From: Nocardioides terrae
GTDB taxonomy: Bacteria > Actinomycetota > Actinomycetes > Propionibacteriales > Nocardioidaceae
Direction: 5' to 3'
Assembly: GCF_900112345.1 (NCBI RefSeq)
Contig: NZ_FOLB01000008.1
Span: 62,001 to 126,000, forward strand
Length of the DNA stretch: 64,000 nt
A model generated the notes under the pieces. That model did not search any database. It was not told the DNA's origin and worked only from the letters and a program-made list of their open reading frames with translations. Numbering within the stretch: position 1 is the first letter of the stretch; every line of letters starts with the position of its first letter. The position numbers and the translations under genes were made by a program. Positions 26,694 to 35,522 of the stretch are shown here, piece by piece.

Positions 26694-27974
26694 ATGAAGA
26701 TCACGCGCATCGCCGCCGTCACCGCGAGCGTCGCCGTCGCCCTGGCACTGACGGGCTGCGGCGCCGGATCCGACGACAGCGGGGACAAGGGTGGCAAGGT
26801 CACCCTCAAGTTCCAGAGCCTCGCCTTCCAGGACACGACCGTGAAGGCCACCAAGGACATCGTCGCGGCCTGGAACCAGGCCCACCCGGACGTCCACGTG
26901 GACTACGTCCAGGGCAGCTGGGACTCGGTCCAGGACCAGCTGACCACGCAGTTCCAGGGCGGCACCGCGCCCGACATCATCCAGTACGAGTCGGCCGGGA
27001 TCACCGGCTTCGCCCAGCAGGGCTACCTGGCCGACCTCGGCGACAAGCTCGGCGACGTCAAGTCCGACGTCCCGGACCCGATCTGGAAGACCGTCACCGT
27101 CGACGACAAGATCGTCGCCGCTCCGACCCTGCTCCAGAGCTACATCGTCTTCGCCAACACCGACCTCCTGAAGAAGGCCGGCGTCACCGTGCCGACCGGT
27201 GACACCTGGTCGTGGGACGACCTGCGCGCCGCGGCCAAGGCGGCCACCAAGGACGGCACCTACGGCCTCGGGTTCGGCCTGTCCCAGCCCACCGCGTCGA
27301 TGCTCAGCTTCGGCCTCAACTTCGGCGGCACCTACTTCACCGGCAGCGGCGACGACGCCGACGTGAAGGTCGGCGACGCCGAGCTCGCCGTCCCCGAGCG
27401 CATCCACCAGATGGCCTACGACGACAAGTCGCTCGACCCCGTCACCCTCACCCAGTCGGGCTCCGACGTGATGACGGCGTTCCTCAAGGGCAAGTACGCG
27501 CTCACGGTCCAGGGCAGCTACGCCGCCCAGACCCTCGCCGAGAGCGCCCCGGCCGACTTCCACTGGGCCGCGCTCCCGGTCCTCGCCGGCGACTCCGCCG
27601 ACCAGTCCGCGAACCCGCAGACCATGTCGGTGGCCGCCGAGAGCAAGCACGTCGACGACGCGGCCGACTTCATCGACTTCTACATGAAGGCCGAGAACCT
27701 CGCCAAGGTCGCCGAGGGCGACTGGCTGATCCCGGCCTCCACGTCCGCCGCCGAGCAGGTCAAGACCGACACGAAGGACGCCAACGGCTGGCCGACCATC
27801 CTCGCCAGCCTCGACCACCTGGTCGCGGCGCCGTTCCAGAGCGTGACGAACTACCCGCAGTGGAAGGACCAGATCGCCACCCCGGCCTTCCAGAAGTACC
27901 TCGGCAACGACATCAGCGCCGACGAGCTCGCCAAGGAGCTCGAGGACGGCTGGAAGTCGGTCAACGGCGGCTGA
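26694..27974 (+). CDS. Extracellular sugar-binding lipoprotein (CUT1)
   Basis: A 426-residue solute-binding protein. The lipoprotein signal ends in LTGC with the lipidated Cys22, followed by a Gly/Asp/Ser linker and a two-lobed SBP_bac_1 domain (about 40-420). AAAAGGAA precedes the ATG by 8 nt, giving the strongest ribosome binding site in the operon, as expected for a binding protein needed in excess over the permeases. The 100-bp gap after it is the widest in the operon and might hold a processing hairpin. The ligand is presumably the glycoside processed by the downstream hydrolases. Confidence 0.92.
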   Translation: MKITRIAAVTASVAVALALTGCGAGSDDSGDKGGKVTLKFQSLAFQDTTVKATKDIVAAWNQAHPDVHVDYVQGSWDSVQDQLTTQFQGGTAPDIIQYESAGITGFAQQGYLADLGDKLGDVKSDVPDPIWKTVTVDDKIVAAPTLLQSYIVFANTDLLKKAGVTVPTGDTWSWDDLRAAAKAATKDGTYGLGFGLSQPTASMLSFGLNFGGTYFTGSGDDADVKVGDAELAVPERIHQMAYDDKSLDPVTLTQSGSDVMTAFLKGKYALTVQGSYAAQTLAESAPADFHWAALPVLAGDSADQSANPQTMSVAAESKHVDDAADFIDFYMKAENLAKVAEGDWLIPASTSAAEQVKTDTKDANGWPTILASLDHLVAAPFQSVTNYPQWKDQIATPAFQKYLGNDISADELAKELEDGWKSVNGG

Positions 27975-28074
27975 CCCGTCGTCGTACGCGACGCACGGCC
28001 GGCCGCGCGGACGGCACCCGTCCCAGCACTCGGCAAGACCTGAGCACGACCCTCAGCAAGACAAGGAGAGCAGC

Positions 28075-29220
28075 GTGGAGCTGCGCGACAAGGCCATCGG
28101 GACCCTGGTCGGATCGGCCGTCGGTGACGCCCTCGGGGGCGCCACCGAGGGCTGGACGCCCGAGCAGATCCGGGAGCGGTACGACGGCTACGTGACCGGC
28201 ATCGTGCCGCCGTTCAACGCGGACTGGCGCCACGCGCGTCCGATCGCGCCGTACCACAAGGGCGACGGGCACATCACCGACGACACCCTCATGACGCACG
28301 CGCTGGTCGACGTCTATGCCAAGCACCGTGACCACCTCGATGCCTACGCGGTCGCCGACCACCTCGTCCCGCTGCTGATCGGCGAGCGTCGCTGGGTGCC
28401 GGAGCTGGAGGCTGAGGCGCTGCTGCTGCAGCGCATCTTCCTCGCCGAGAAGTGGCTGGTCGCGCGCCTGCACTACGGGCACGTCGACCCGCGTGAGGCC
28501 GGTGTGGGCAACATCGTGAACTGCGGTGCGGCGATGTACATGGCGCCCGTCGGGGTCGTGAACGCCGGCGACCCGGTAGCCGCGTACGCCGAGGGGATCG
28601 AGGTCGCCTCGGCCCACCAGTCCAGCTACGGCAAGGAGGCGGCCGGGGTGTTCGCGGCGGCTGTCGCTGCCGCCTTCGTGCCGGGGGCGACACCGGCGTC
28701 GGTCGTCGAGGCCGCGCTCGGCGTCGCCCGGGACGGCACCCGCGCGGCCGTCGCCGCGGTCGCCGACGCCGCCGCCGGGGTGACCGACTGGCGGGCGGCC
28801 ATCCCGGTCCTCCGCGAGGCGATCACGCCGTTCGACACCGTCGGCGAGGAGTACCGGCAACCGGCGATGGACGCCCGTCGTCCGAGCCGCACCAAGGCGA
28901 TCGAGGAGCTGCCCGTCGCCCTCGGCTTCGTGCTGGCGACCGGCGGCGCCTACGAGGAGGCCGTGCTCGGGGCGGTGAACTACGGTCGCGACGCGGACTC
29001 GATCGCCAGCATGGCCGGCGCGATCTGCGGTGCGCTCGGTGGCGCTCGGGTCGTGCCGGACACCTGGGCGGAGCCGATCGCCGAGGCGAGCCGGACGCCA
29101 CTGGTGCCTGCGGGGGAGACCATCGCCGAGGTGGCCGTCGAGGTCTTCGCGCTCGACAGCGAGCGGGCCCGCCAGCGCGAGCAGCGTCGGGCGGACCTGC
29201 TCGGCGGGGCGGTCCGATGA
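28075..29220 (+). CDS. ADP-ribosylglycohydrolase family protein (first copy)
   Basis: A 381-residue all-alpha DraG-family hydrolase. Conserved metal-site motifs are kept: GSAVGDALGG near residues 13-22, HITDDT with the TDD triad at 68-70, and GRDADS near residues 305-310, whose acidic residues complete the binuclear Mg site. DraG/ARH enzymes cleave the N- or O-glycosidic bond of ADP-ribosylated groups. In this sugar-import operon beside a ribokinase, the likely role is cleavage of a small imported riboside or related glycoside, which is inference. GTG start with AAGGAG at 7 nt; its stop overlaps the second copy by 4 bp. Confidence 0.88.
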   Translation: MELRDKAIGTLVGSAVGDALGGATEGWTPEQIRERYDGYVTGIVPPFNADWRHARPIAPYHKGDGHITDDTLMTHALVDVYAKHRDHLDAYAVADHLVPLLIGERRWVPELEAEALLLQRIFLAEKWLVARLHYGHVDPREAGVGNIVNCGAAMYMAPVGVVNAGDPVAAYAEGIEVASAHQSSYGKEAAGVFAAAVAAAFVPGATPASVVEAALGVARDGTRAAVAAVADAAAGVTDWRAAIPVLREAITPFDTVGEEYRQPAMDARRPSRTKAIEELPVALGFVLATGGAYEEAVLGAVNYGRDADSIASMAGAICGALGGARVVPDTWAEPIAEASRTPLVPAGETIAEVAVEVFALDSERARQREQRRADLLGGAVR

Positions 29221-30575
29221 GCCGGTTGAGCTGGGTGCAGTCGCCCGACCTGCTCAGCCACGAGCTCGTCGCGAGCGCGCACGAGGGCAAGCCGACCGAG
29301 GACGTCCGAGCCCGCTGGGAGGCGGCCGGCGGCCTGCTCGAGGCGCCCGTCAGCGGGCTCGCCCAGGAGGGTGACGAGGAGCTGCGCCGGCTCGCCGAGG
29401 AGCTCCTCGACGAGCTGGAGAGCCGCCCGGTCGGCGCGGAGATCGCCGCCGCCGAGCCGGACGACCTCGCCGCCATCGAGGTGGTGGCACCGGGGCTGCC
29501 CGCCTCCCGGGGCGGCCGGGACCCGGAGGACCTGGCCGACCGGGTGCTCGGTGCCTGGACCGGGCGCGCCGCCGGCTGCCTGCTGGGCAAGCCGGTCGAG
29601 AAGATCCCGCGGGAGGGGATCGAGGAGATCCTGCGGAGCCAGGACCGCTGGCCGCTCGACGGCTGGTTCACCGAGGTCGGCCTCACCGACGACATCGCCC
29701 TCCGGTGGCCGTGGAACCGGCGCAGCCGGCCGACCAGCCTGGCCGAGAACATCGACGGCATGCCGGAGGACGACGACCTCAACTTCCCGATGCTGGGGCT
29801 CGCCCTCCTCGAGCAGCACGGCCGCGACTTCACCACCGAGGACGTCGCCGACCTCTGGCTGGCCAACCTCCCGGGAGGTCGGGTCTTCACCGCCGAGCGG
29901 GTCGCCTACCGCAACCTGCTGCTCGGCGACTCCGCTCCCCGCACCGCGACGCGGCGCAACCCCTACCGCGAGTGGATCGGCGCGCTCATCCGGGCCGACG
30001 TCTACGGCTGGGCCTGCCCCGGCGACCCGGTGGCCGCGGCCCGGCTCGCCTGGACCGACGCCCGGCTCAGCCATGTCCGCAACGGCGTCTACGGCGCCAT
30101 GTCCGCCGCCGCGATGTGCGCCCAGGCGCTCGTCGCCGGCGATGTCGAGGAGGTGCTCGGGGCCGGGCTCGCGGTGGTGCCGCCCGAGAGCAGGTACGCC
30201 GAGGCGCTGGCCTTCGGAGCCGAGGTCGGCCGGTCGGGCGACGCGCTCGAGGTCGCCCTCGACCGGCTCCACGAGCGCTACGGGGACCTGCACTGGGTCC
30301 ACGTCCTCAACAACGCCGCCATCACGGCGTACGCCCTGACCAGCAGCGAGGGCGACTTCTCCTCCGCCATCTGCGCCGCCGTCATGGGCGGCTGGGACAC
30401 CGACTCGGTCGGCGCGACCGTCGGCTCGATCGCCGGAGCGCTCGCCGGAGCCCGGGCGCTCCCGAAGCGCTGGGTCGCGCCGATGCGCAACCGGGTCGCG
30501 AGCAGCATGCCCGGCTTCGACGGCATCGGCTTCGACGAGCTCACCCGGCGGACGCTGGCGGTGATCGGCCGATGA
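29217..30575 (+). CDS. ADP-ribosylglycohydrolase family protein (second, extended copy)
   Basis: A 452-residue paralogue of the preceding gene with an extra N-terminal region of about 100 residues, rich in Glu and Leu and probably helical. The catalytic domain follows from about residue 105 (GAWTGRAAGCLLGKPVE). The metal motifs are GLTDDIA near residues 157-162 and GWDTDSVGAT near 393-402; both acidic clusters are intact. The canonical GDA in motif 1 is replaced by GCLLG, so substrate contacts differ from the first copy. ATGA overlaps at both ends. Two diverged DraG-type proteins in one catabolic operon suggest a heteromer or two successive cleavages. Confidence 0.87.
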   Translation: MSRLSWVQSPDLLSHELVASAHEGKPTEDVRARWEAAGGLLEAPVSGLAQEGDEELRRLAEELLDELESRPVGAEIAAAEPDDLAAIEVVAPGLPASRGGRDPEDLADRVLGAWTGRAAGCLLGKPVEKIPREGIEEILRSQDRWPLDGWFTEVGLTDDIALRWPWNRRSRPTSLAENIDGMPEDDDLNFPMLGLALLEQHGRDFTTEDVADLWLANLPGGRVFTAERVAYRNLLLGDSAPRTATRRNPYREWIGALIRADVYGWACPGDPVAAARLAWTDARLSHVRNGVYGAMSAAAMCAQALVAGDVEEVLGAGLAVVPPESRYAEALAFGAEVGRSGDALEVALDRLHERYGDLHWVHVLNNAAITAYALTSSEGDFSSAICAAVMGGWDTDSVGATVGSIAGALAGARALPKRWVAPMRNRVASSMPGFDGIGFDELTRRTLAVIGR

Positions 30576-31528
30576 CGGAGGGCACCGGCGACGCCGTCGA
30601 GGTCGTCGTGCTCGGCAGCGCCAACCTGGACGTCTTCGCCGCCGTCCCGGTGATCCCGCCGGCCGGCCAGACCGTGCTCGCCGACGGCCCCGAGCAGCGA
30701 CCGGGCGGCAAGGGGCTCAACCAGGCCGTCGCCTCGGCGCGGGCCGGTGCGGCCACCCGGCTGCTCGCCGCGGTCGGCCACGACGACGCCGCCGCGATCC
30801 TGCTCGCCGCCGCCGCCGACGCGGGCGTCGACACGGCGCTGGTGCGGCGGGTGGACACCACCAGCGGCACCGCCTGGATCACGGTCCAGCCCGACGGTGA
30901 GAACGCCATCGTCGTGCTCGGCGCCGCCAACCGGACCCTCACCTCGATCGAGCCCGCCGAGCGGGACGCGATCGCCGCGTCGCGAGTGCTCGTCACCCAG
31001 CTCGAGACGCCGCTGAGCGCCGTCCGCGAGGCCGCCGCCGTCGCCCGCGCGGCCGGCACCACGGTGCTGCTCAACGCCTCACCGCTGACCTCGCTCGACG
31101 CCGACGACCGGGAGGCCGTCCTCGGTCTGGCGGACATCCTCGTCGTCAACCAGCACGAGGCGGCCCAGCTCGCCGGAGCCGGCGGCGACCGCGCCGGCAC
31201 TACCGAGATCGCCCGGGCCCTCGCGTCGTCGGTGCCCACCGTCGTCGTCACCCTCGGCGGTGACGGAGCCCTGCTGGCCGACCGGACCGGGTTGCGGCAG
31301 GTGCCCGGGGTCCCCGCCGAGGTCGTCGACACCACCGGCGCCGGCGACACCTTCGCCGGCGTCCTGGCCGCCGCGCTCGCGGCCGGCGACGACATCGACG
31401 CCGCCGCCCAGAGCGCGGTGATCGCCGGTGCGCTCGCGGTCGAGCGCTCGGGCGCCGTCACCTCCATCCCCAGCCGCGACCAGATCGAGCGGCGCCGCGC
31501 GCAGCTCGCCGAAGGAGCCGCCCGATGA
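30572..31528 (+). CDS. rbsK: Ribokinase-like PfkB family sugar kinase
   Basis: A 318-residue PfkB-fold kinase. The N-terminal substrate motif GGKGLNQAVA (about residues 45-54) and the C-terminal signature DTTGAGDTFAG (about 250-262) with its catalytic Asp are intact. The Gly-Lys-Gly-x-Asn-Gln form is typical of ribokinases rather than fructokinases. It overlaps both neighbours by ATGA. It would phosphorylate the pentose freed by the two upstream glycohydrolases, which fits the operon logic; the exact sugar is inferred. Confidence 0.85.
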   Translation: MTEGTGDAVEVVVLGSANLDVFAAVPVIPPAGQTVLADGPEQRPGGKGLNQAVASARAGAATRLLAAVGHDDAAAILLAAAADAGVDTALVRRVDTTSGTAWITVQPDGENAIVVLGAANRTLTSIEPAERDAIAASRVLVTQLETPLSAVREAAAVARAAGTTVLLNASPLTSLDADDREAVLGLADILVVNQHEAAQLAGAGGDRAGTTEIARALASSVPTVVVTLGGDGALLADRTGLRQVPGVPAEVVDTTGAGDTFAGVLAAALAAGDDIDAAAQSAVIAGALAVERSGAVTSIPSRDQIERRRAQLAEGAAR

Positions 31529-34302
31529 TCCCCGCCGACCCGAGCCGGGACCCCTTCGCACCGCGACCGATCGACCTGCCGGCGCAGGTGCCCCTCGAGC
31601 CCGACGCGGACCTGTCGGTCCTCGACGAGGCGAAGATCCTCGCCGCGCCCGCAGACCCGGCGGACCGCGACGCCTGGCGGGCCGCGCTGCACCGGTGGCG
31701 GGCCGAGGCGCGCGCCCGGACGGCGTACGACGACGCCTCCTACCGCGACGCCACGACCGGGTGGGCCACCACGGCGTGGAACGTGGCGATGGTGTGGATC
31801 TGGGACGAGGTCGTCCGCGACTGGAACGCCGAGCGCTTCGACGCCGACCGGCTGCTGGCGGCGTACGACGGCTTCGGCGGCCTCGACGCGGTGGTGCTCT
31901 GGCACGCCTACCCGGTCATCGGCGTCGACCCCCGCAACCAGTTCGACTGGTACGACGTCCCGGGTATCGAGGACCTCGTGCGCGACCTGCACGCCCGCGG
32001 CGTCCGGGTCTTCCTCGACTACAACCCCTGGGACGTCGGCACCCGACGGACCGAGCACAGCGACGCCGCCCGCGTCGTCGAGGTCGTCACCCGGCTCGGC
32101 GCCGACGGCGTCTTCCTCGACACCCTCAAGGAGGGTGACCCCGAGCTCCTCGGCGCCCTCGGCGGCCTCGAGCCGCGTCCGGTGCTGGAGGGCGAGTCGC
32201 GGGTCCCGCTCGTCCGGATCGCCGACCACCAGGCGTCCTGGGCGCAGTGGTTCGCCGACAGCCCGACCCCCGGCGTGCTGCGGGCCCGCTGGTTCGAGCA
32301 GCGTCACATGATGCACCACACCCGCCGCTGGAACCGCGACCACTCCGAGGAGCTGCGCAGCGCCTGGGTCAACGGCGCCGGCGTGCTGCTCTGGGACGTC
32401 GTCTTCGGCGTCCGGGTGGACTGGACCGAGCGCGACCGCGCCACCCTGCGCGCGATGCGGGCGACCTACCGCGAGCACGAGGCGGTCTTCACGGACGGCG
32501 ATTGGGAGCCGCTCACCCCGCTCGCCGCAGAGGCGACGAGCGCGGGCATCGCCGGCTCGCGGTGGAGCCTCGACGGGCGCGAGGTGCTCACGCTCGTCAA
32601 CCCGACCGAGCAGGACTACGGCGGCCCACTGCTCCCGGGCGTGGACGCCGAGGTCGCCGCCGGTGGCCTCGTGGGCGTGCTGCGCGGGAGCGACGGGGCC
32701 GTCACCGTGCTGCCGATCTCGGCCCCCGCCGGCGAGGCAGGACCGCCTCCCGTGCCGGCGCGGCAGCCGGTCGCGCCGGCGTACGGAATCCCCGCCGCGG
32801 AGGCCGTGCGGCCGACCCCGGGGGAGCGGACGCTCATGACCCGGTGGCGCCAGCGCGAGACCGGGCTCTACGAGGCCGCGCCCTACGTCGACGACTGGAA
32901 GCCGCTCCCTCCGCGCCTGCACCAGCTGCGCGAGGAGGAGCGGGCCGTCCGCATCCGACCCGTCGCCGTCGACCGCTCGCCGGTCACCAACGGCGACTTC
33001 GCGGCCTTCGTGGGGGCCACCGGCTACCGGCCGGCGACCACCTCGCGCCTGCTCACGCACTGGTCGGACGGCCGGCCGGTCCCGGGCACCGAGTCCGAGG
33101 CGGTCCGCCACGTCGACCTCGCCGACGCCCGCGCGTACGCCGCCTGGCGCGGCGCCCGCCTCCCCACCGAGGACGAGTGGCAGGCCGCTGCCGGCGAGGC
33201 CGGATGGACCCGCGGCGACCCGCTGGTGTGGGAGTGGACCGAGAGCGAGCACCGCGACGGCCGCACCCGCTGGGTCGTCCTCAAGGGCGGCTCGTGGTTC
33301 GCCGCCGAGGGGTCCGAGTGGTACGTCGACGGCGGGCCGCAGCCGCCGGAGTGGTCGGTGCGCTACCTGCTGACCCAGGCCGGCACCTCCCGCTCGGAAT
33401 GCATCGGCTTCCGGTGCGCGGTCGACCTCCCCGAGGTCACGCCCATGAGCGCGCCCATGAGCGCGCCCACGACGGCGCCGTCGACCGCGTCGTCGACCGG
33501 GACGGCCGGGACGGCGGCCGACGTGGTCGCCGTGGCCCCGTCCGGAGCGCTCGGCGAGACGATCACCTACCGGCTGCACCGGACCTCCGGCCCCGACGGC
33601 CCGCGCGCGACCCTCTACCTGCTGCACGGCCGCGGCGCCGACCTCCACGAGCCGACACCACTGCTCGAGGCGATCGACACGCTGGTCGAGGCCGGTGCCG
33701 TGCCGCCGCTGCTGGTGGTCGTCCCCGACGCACCCTGGTCCGATCGCGCGAGCTTCTACGTCGACTCGGCGTTCAGCGGCACCCCCGTGGGCCGGCCGGT
33801 CGAGACGGCGCTCACCCGCGATCTGGTCGAGCACGTGGACGCGACGTACGCGGCCCTCGCCGACCGCGACCACCGGTTCGTCGGCGGCTATTCCATGGGC
33901 GGCGCCGGCGCGGTGCGCTACGTGCTGGGCCGGCCGGACCTCTTCTCCGGCTGCGTCGCGCTCAGCCCCGCCGTCTTCGACCCGCTCCCGTGGAAGGAAA
34001 GCTCGACGCGTGAGTTCGGCGCGTTCGGCCGGGGTGTGGAGGCGTTCGTGCCCGAGGTCTACGAGGCGCTCGGCTACGCGCGCCAGCTGGCCGCCTTCGA
34101 CGCGGCCCGGCCGGTCCGGCTCTTCGTCGCCGCCGGTGACCGCGAGGACCTCGCGCTCGAGGCGGCGCGGCTGCACGACCGGGCCCGCCGGGTCGACGGC
34201 ATCGAGTCGCAGCTGCGCATCCTCGGCGGCGACCACGACCTCGACCTGTGGACCCGAGCCCTCCTCGAGGGGATGGCCTTCGTGGCAGGGGCGGGCCGAT
34301 GA
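31525..34302 (+). CDS. Three-domain fusion: glycosidase-like barrel, FGE-fold domain, esterase
   Basis: A 925-residue cytosolic protein without signal peptide. Part 1 (about 1-420) resembles a TIM-barrel glycosidase, with VFLDYNPWDVGTRR and GVFLDTLKEG (Asp near 199) as putative active-site strands. Part 2 (about 437-637) is a formylglycine-enzyme/SUMF1 fold (SPVTNGDFAAFV, RLPTEDEWQAAAG, LKGGSWF, CIGFRCAV) but lacks the C-x4-C pair of real FGE. A low-complexity linker starting MSAPMSAPTTAP (641-665) leads to part 3 (about 670-925), an esterase-D-like alpha/beta hydrolase with nucleophile Ser790 in GGYSMGG and a His near 904. ATGA overlaps on both sides. It probably combines glycoside and ester hydrolysis of one imported molecule. 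I know no characterised protein with this layout. Confidence 0.85.
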   Translation: MIPADPSRDPFAPRPIDLPAQVPLEPDADLSVLDEAKILAAPADPADRDAWRAALHRWRAEARARTAYDDASYRDATTGWATTAWNVAMVWIWDEVVRDWNAERFDADRLLAAYDGFGGLDAVVLWHAYPVIGVDPRNQFDWYDVPGIEDLVRDLHARGVRVFLDYNPWDVGTRRTEHSDAARVVEVVTRLGADGVFLDTLKEGDPELLGALGGLEPRPVLEGESRVPLVRIADHQASWAQWFADSPTPGVLRARWFEQRHMMHHTRRWNRDHSEELRSAWVNGAGVLLWDVVFGVRVDWTERDRATLRAMRATYREHEAVFTDGDWEPLTPLAAEATSAGIAGSRWSLDGREVLTLVNPTEQDYGGPLLPGVDAEVAAGGLVGVLRGSDGAVTVLPISAPAGEAGPPPVPARQPVAPAYGIPAAEAVRPTPGERTLMTRWRQRETGLYEAAPYVDDWKPLPPRLHQLREEERAVRIRPVAVDRSPVTNGDFAAFVGATGYRPATTSRLLTHWSDGRPVPGTESEAVRHVDLADARAYAAWRGARLPTEDEWQAAAGEAGWTRGDPLVWEWTESEHRDGRTRWVVLKGGSWFAAEGSEWYVDGGPQPPEWSVRYLLTQAGTSRSECIGFRCAVDLPEVTPMSAPMSAPTTAPSTASSTGTAGTAADVVAVAPSGALGETITYRLHRTSGPDGPRATLYLLHGRGADLHEPTPLLEAIDTLVEAGAVPPLLVVVPDAPWSDRASFYVDSAFSGTPVGRPVETALTRDLVEHVDATYAALADRDHRFVGGYSMGGAGAVRYVLGRPDLFSGCVALSPAVFDPLPWKESSTREFGAFGRGVEAFVPEVYEALGYARQLAAFDAARPVRLFVAAGDREDLALEAARLHDRARRVDGIESQLRILGGDHDLDLWTRALLEGMAFVAGAGR

Positions 34303-35522
34303 CCGGGCCGATGAGCGGGCCGATGAGCGGGCCGACGACCGGCCCGCTGGCCGGACTGCGGGTCGTCGACGCGGCCACGCTGTTCGCCGGTCCGCTCGCC
34401 GCCACCTACCTCGGCGACTTCGGAGCCGACGTGGTGAAGGTCGAGCACCCCCGCCGACCCGACGCGGCCCGGACCCACGGGCAGGCCAAGGACGGCGTCG
34501 GGCTCTGGTGGAAGACGCTCGGCCGCAACAAGCGGACCGTCACGATCGACCTCAAGCACCCCGACGGCGCGGCCACCATGCGCCGTCTCCTCGCCGACAC
34601 CGACGTGCTCGTGGAGAACTTCCGGCCGGGCACGCTCGAACGCTGGGGCCTCGGCCCGGAGGTGCTGCTCGAGGAGAACCCGCGGCTCGTCATCGCCCGG
34701 GTGACCGCCTTCGGCCAGGACGGCCCCTACGCCGGCCGACCCGGCTTCGGGTCGCTGGCCGAAGCGATGAGCGGCTTCGCCGCGGTGACGGGTGAGCCCG
34801 ACGGGCCGCCGACGCTGCCGCCCTTCGGACTGGCCGACGGGATCGCGGGCCTCGCGACGGCGTACGCCGTCATGGCCGCGCTCCGGCACCGCGACGCCAC
34901 CGGCCGCGGCCAGGTCGTCGACCTGGCCATCATCGAGCCGATCCTGATGATGCTCGGCGCGCCGCTGACCTGGTACGACCAGCTCGGCTACGTCCAGCCG
35001 CGCACCGGGAACCGCTCGGTCAACAACGCGCCGCGCAACGTCTACCGCACGAAGGACGACGGGTGGGTGGCGGTCTCGACCAGCTCGCAAAGCATCGCCG
35101 AGCGCGTCCTGCGCCTGGTCGGTCGCGGCGACCTGGTCGAGCAGCCCTGGTTCGGTACGGGACGCGAGCGCGCCGAGCACGCCGACGAGCTGGACGCCGC
35201 CGTCGGCGGCTGGATCGCGGAGCGGAGCCAGGACGAGGTGGTCACGGCGTTCGAGGCCGCGGAGGCCGCGGTCAGTGCGGTGTACGACGTGCGCGGGGTC
35301 CTCTCCGACCCGCAGTACCAGGCCCGCGGCACCGCGGTGACCGTCCCGGACGACGAGCTCGGCCCGATGGTGATGCAGAACGTCCTGTTCCGCCTGTCGG
35401 AGACGCCTGGGGAGATCCGCTGGACGGGACGTCGCCCCGGCGCGGACACCGACGATGTGCTGGCCGAGCTCGGCATCACCGCCGAGGAGATCGCTCGGCT
35501 CCGGGAGGAGGGGGCGGTGTGA
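34299..35522 (+). CDS. CaiB/BaiF family III CoA-transferase
   Basis: A 407-residue enzyme with the family III fold: GLRVVDAATLFAGPLAA and FGADVVKVEHP at the N-terminus, catalytic Asp180 in FGLADGIAG, and RHRDATGRGQ after it. These enzymes move CoA between carboxylic acids. ATG 34299 overlaps the preceding stop (ATGA). The first 17 residues are a repeat (MTGP, MSGP, MSGP, TTGP) encoded by near-identical 12-bp units that offer three in-frame ATGs, so the exact start is uncertain. With the CitE-type lyase next door it would activate and then split an acid derived from the imported compound. Confidence 0.88.
   Translation: MTGPMSGPMSGPTTGPLAGLRVVDAATLFAGPLAATYLGDFGADVVKVEHPRRPDAARTHGQAKDGVGLWWKTLGRNKRTVTIDLKHPDGAATMRRLLADTDVLVENFRPGTLERWGLGPEVLLEENPRLVIARVTAFGQDGPYAGRPGFGSLAEAMSGFAAVTGEPDGPPTLPPFGLADGIAGLATAYAVMAALRHRDATGRGQVVDLAIIEPILMMLGAPLTWYDQLGYVQPRTGNRSVNNAPRNVYRTKDDGWVAVSTSSQSIAERVLRLVGRGDLVEQPWFGTGRERAEHADELDAAVGGWIAERSQDEVVTAFEAAEAAVSAVYDVRGVLSDPQYQARGTAVTVPDDELGPMVMQNVLFRLSETPGEIRWTGRRPGADTDDVLAELGITAEEIARLREEGAV

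Noticed and set aside
32830-33440. Calling the middle domain of the triple fusion a formylglycine-generating enzyme
   Set aside because: It has the fold motifs but lacks the C-x4-C catalytic pair that is present in the separate FGE at 49464-50369.
30541-34236. A 1231-codon minus-strand frame opposite the ribokinase and fusion genes
   Set aside because: Composition is low-complexity Arg/Val/Gly/Asp and the plus-strand genes have intact motifs and coupled starts.
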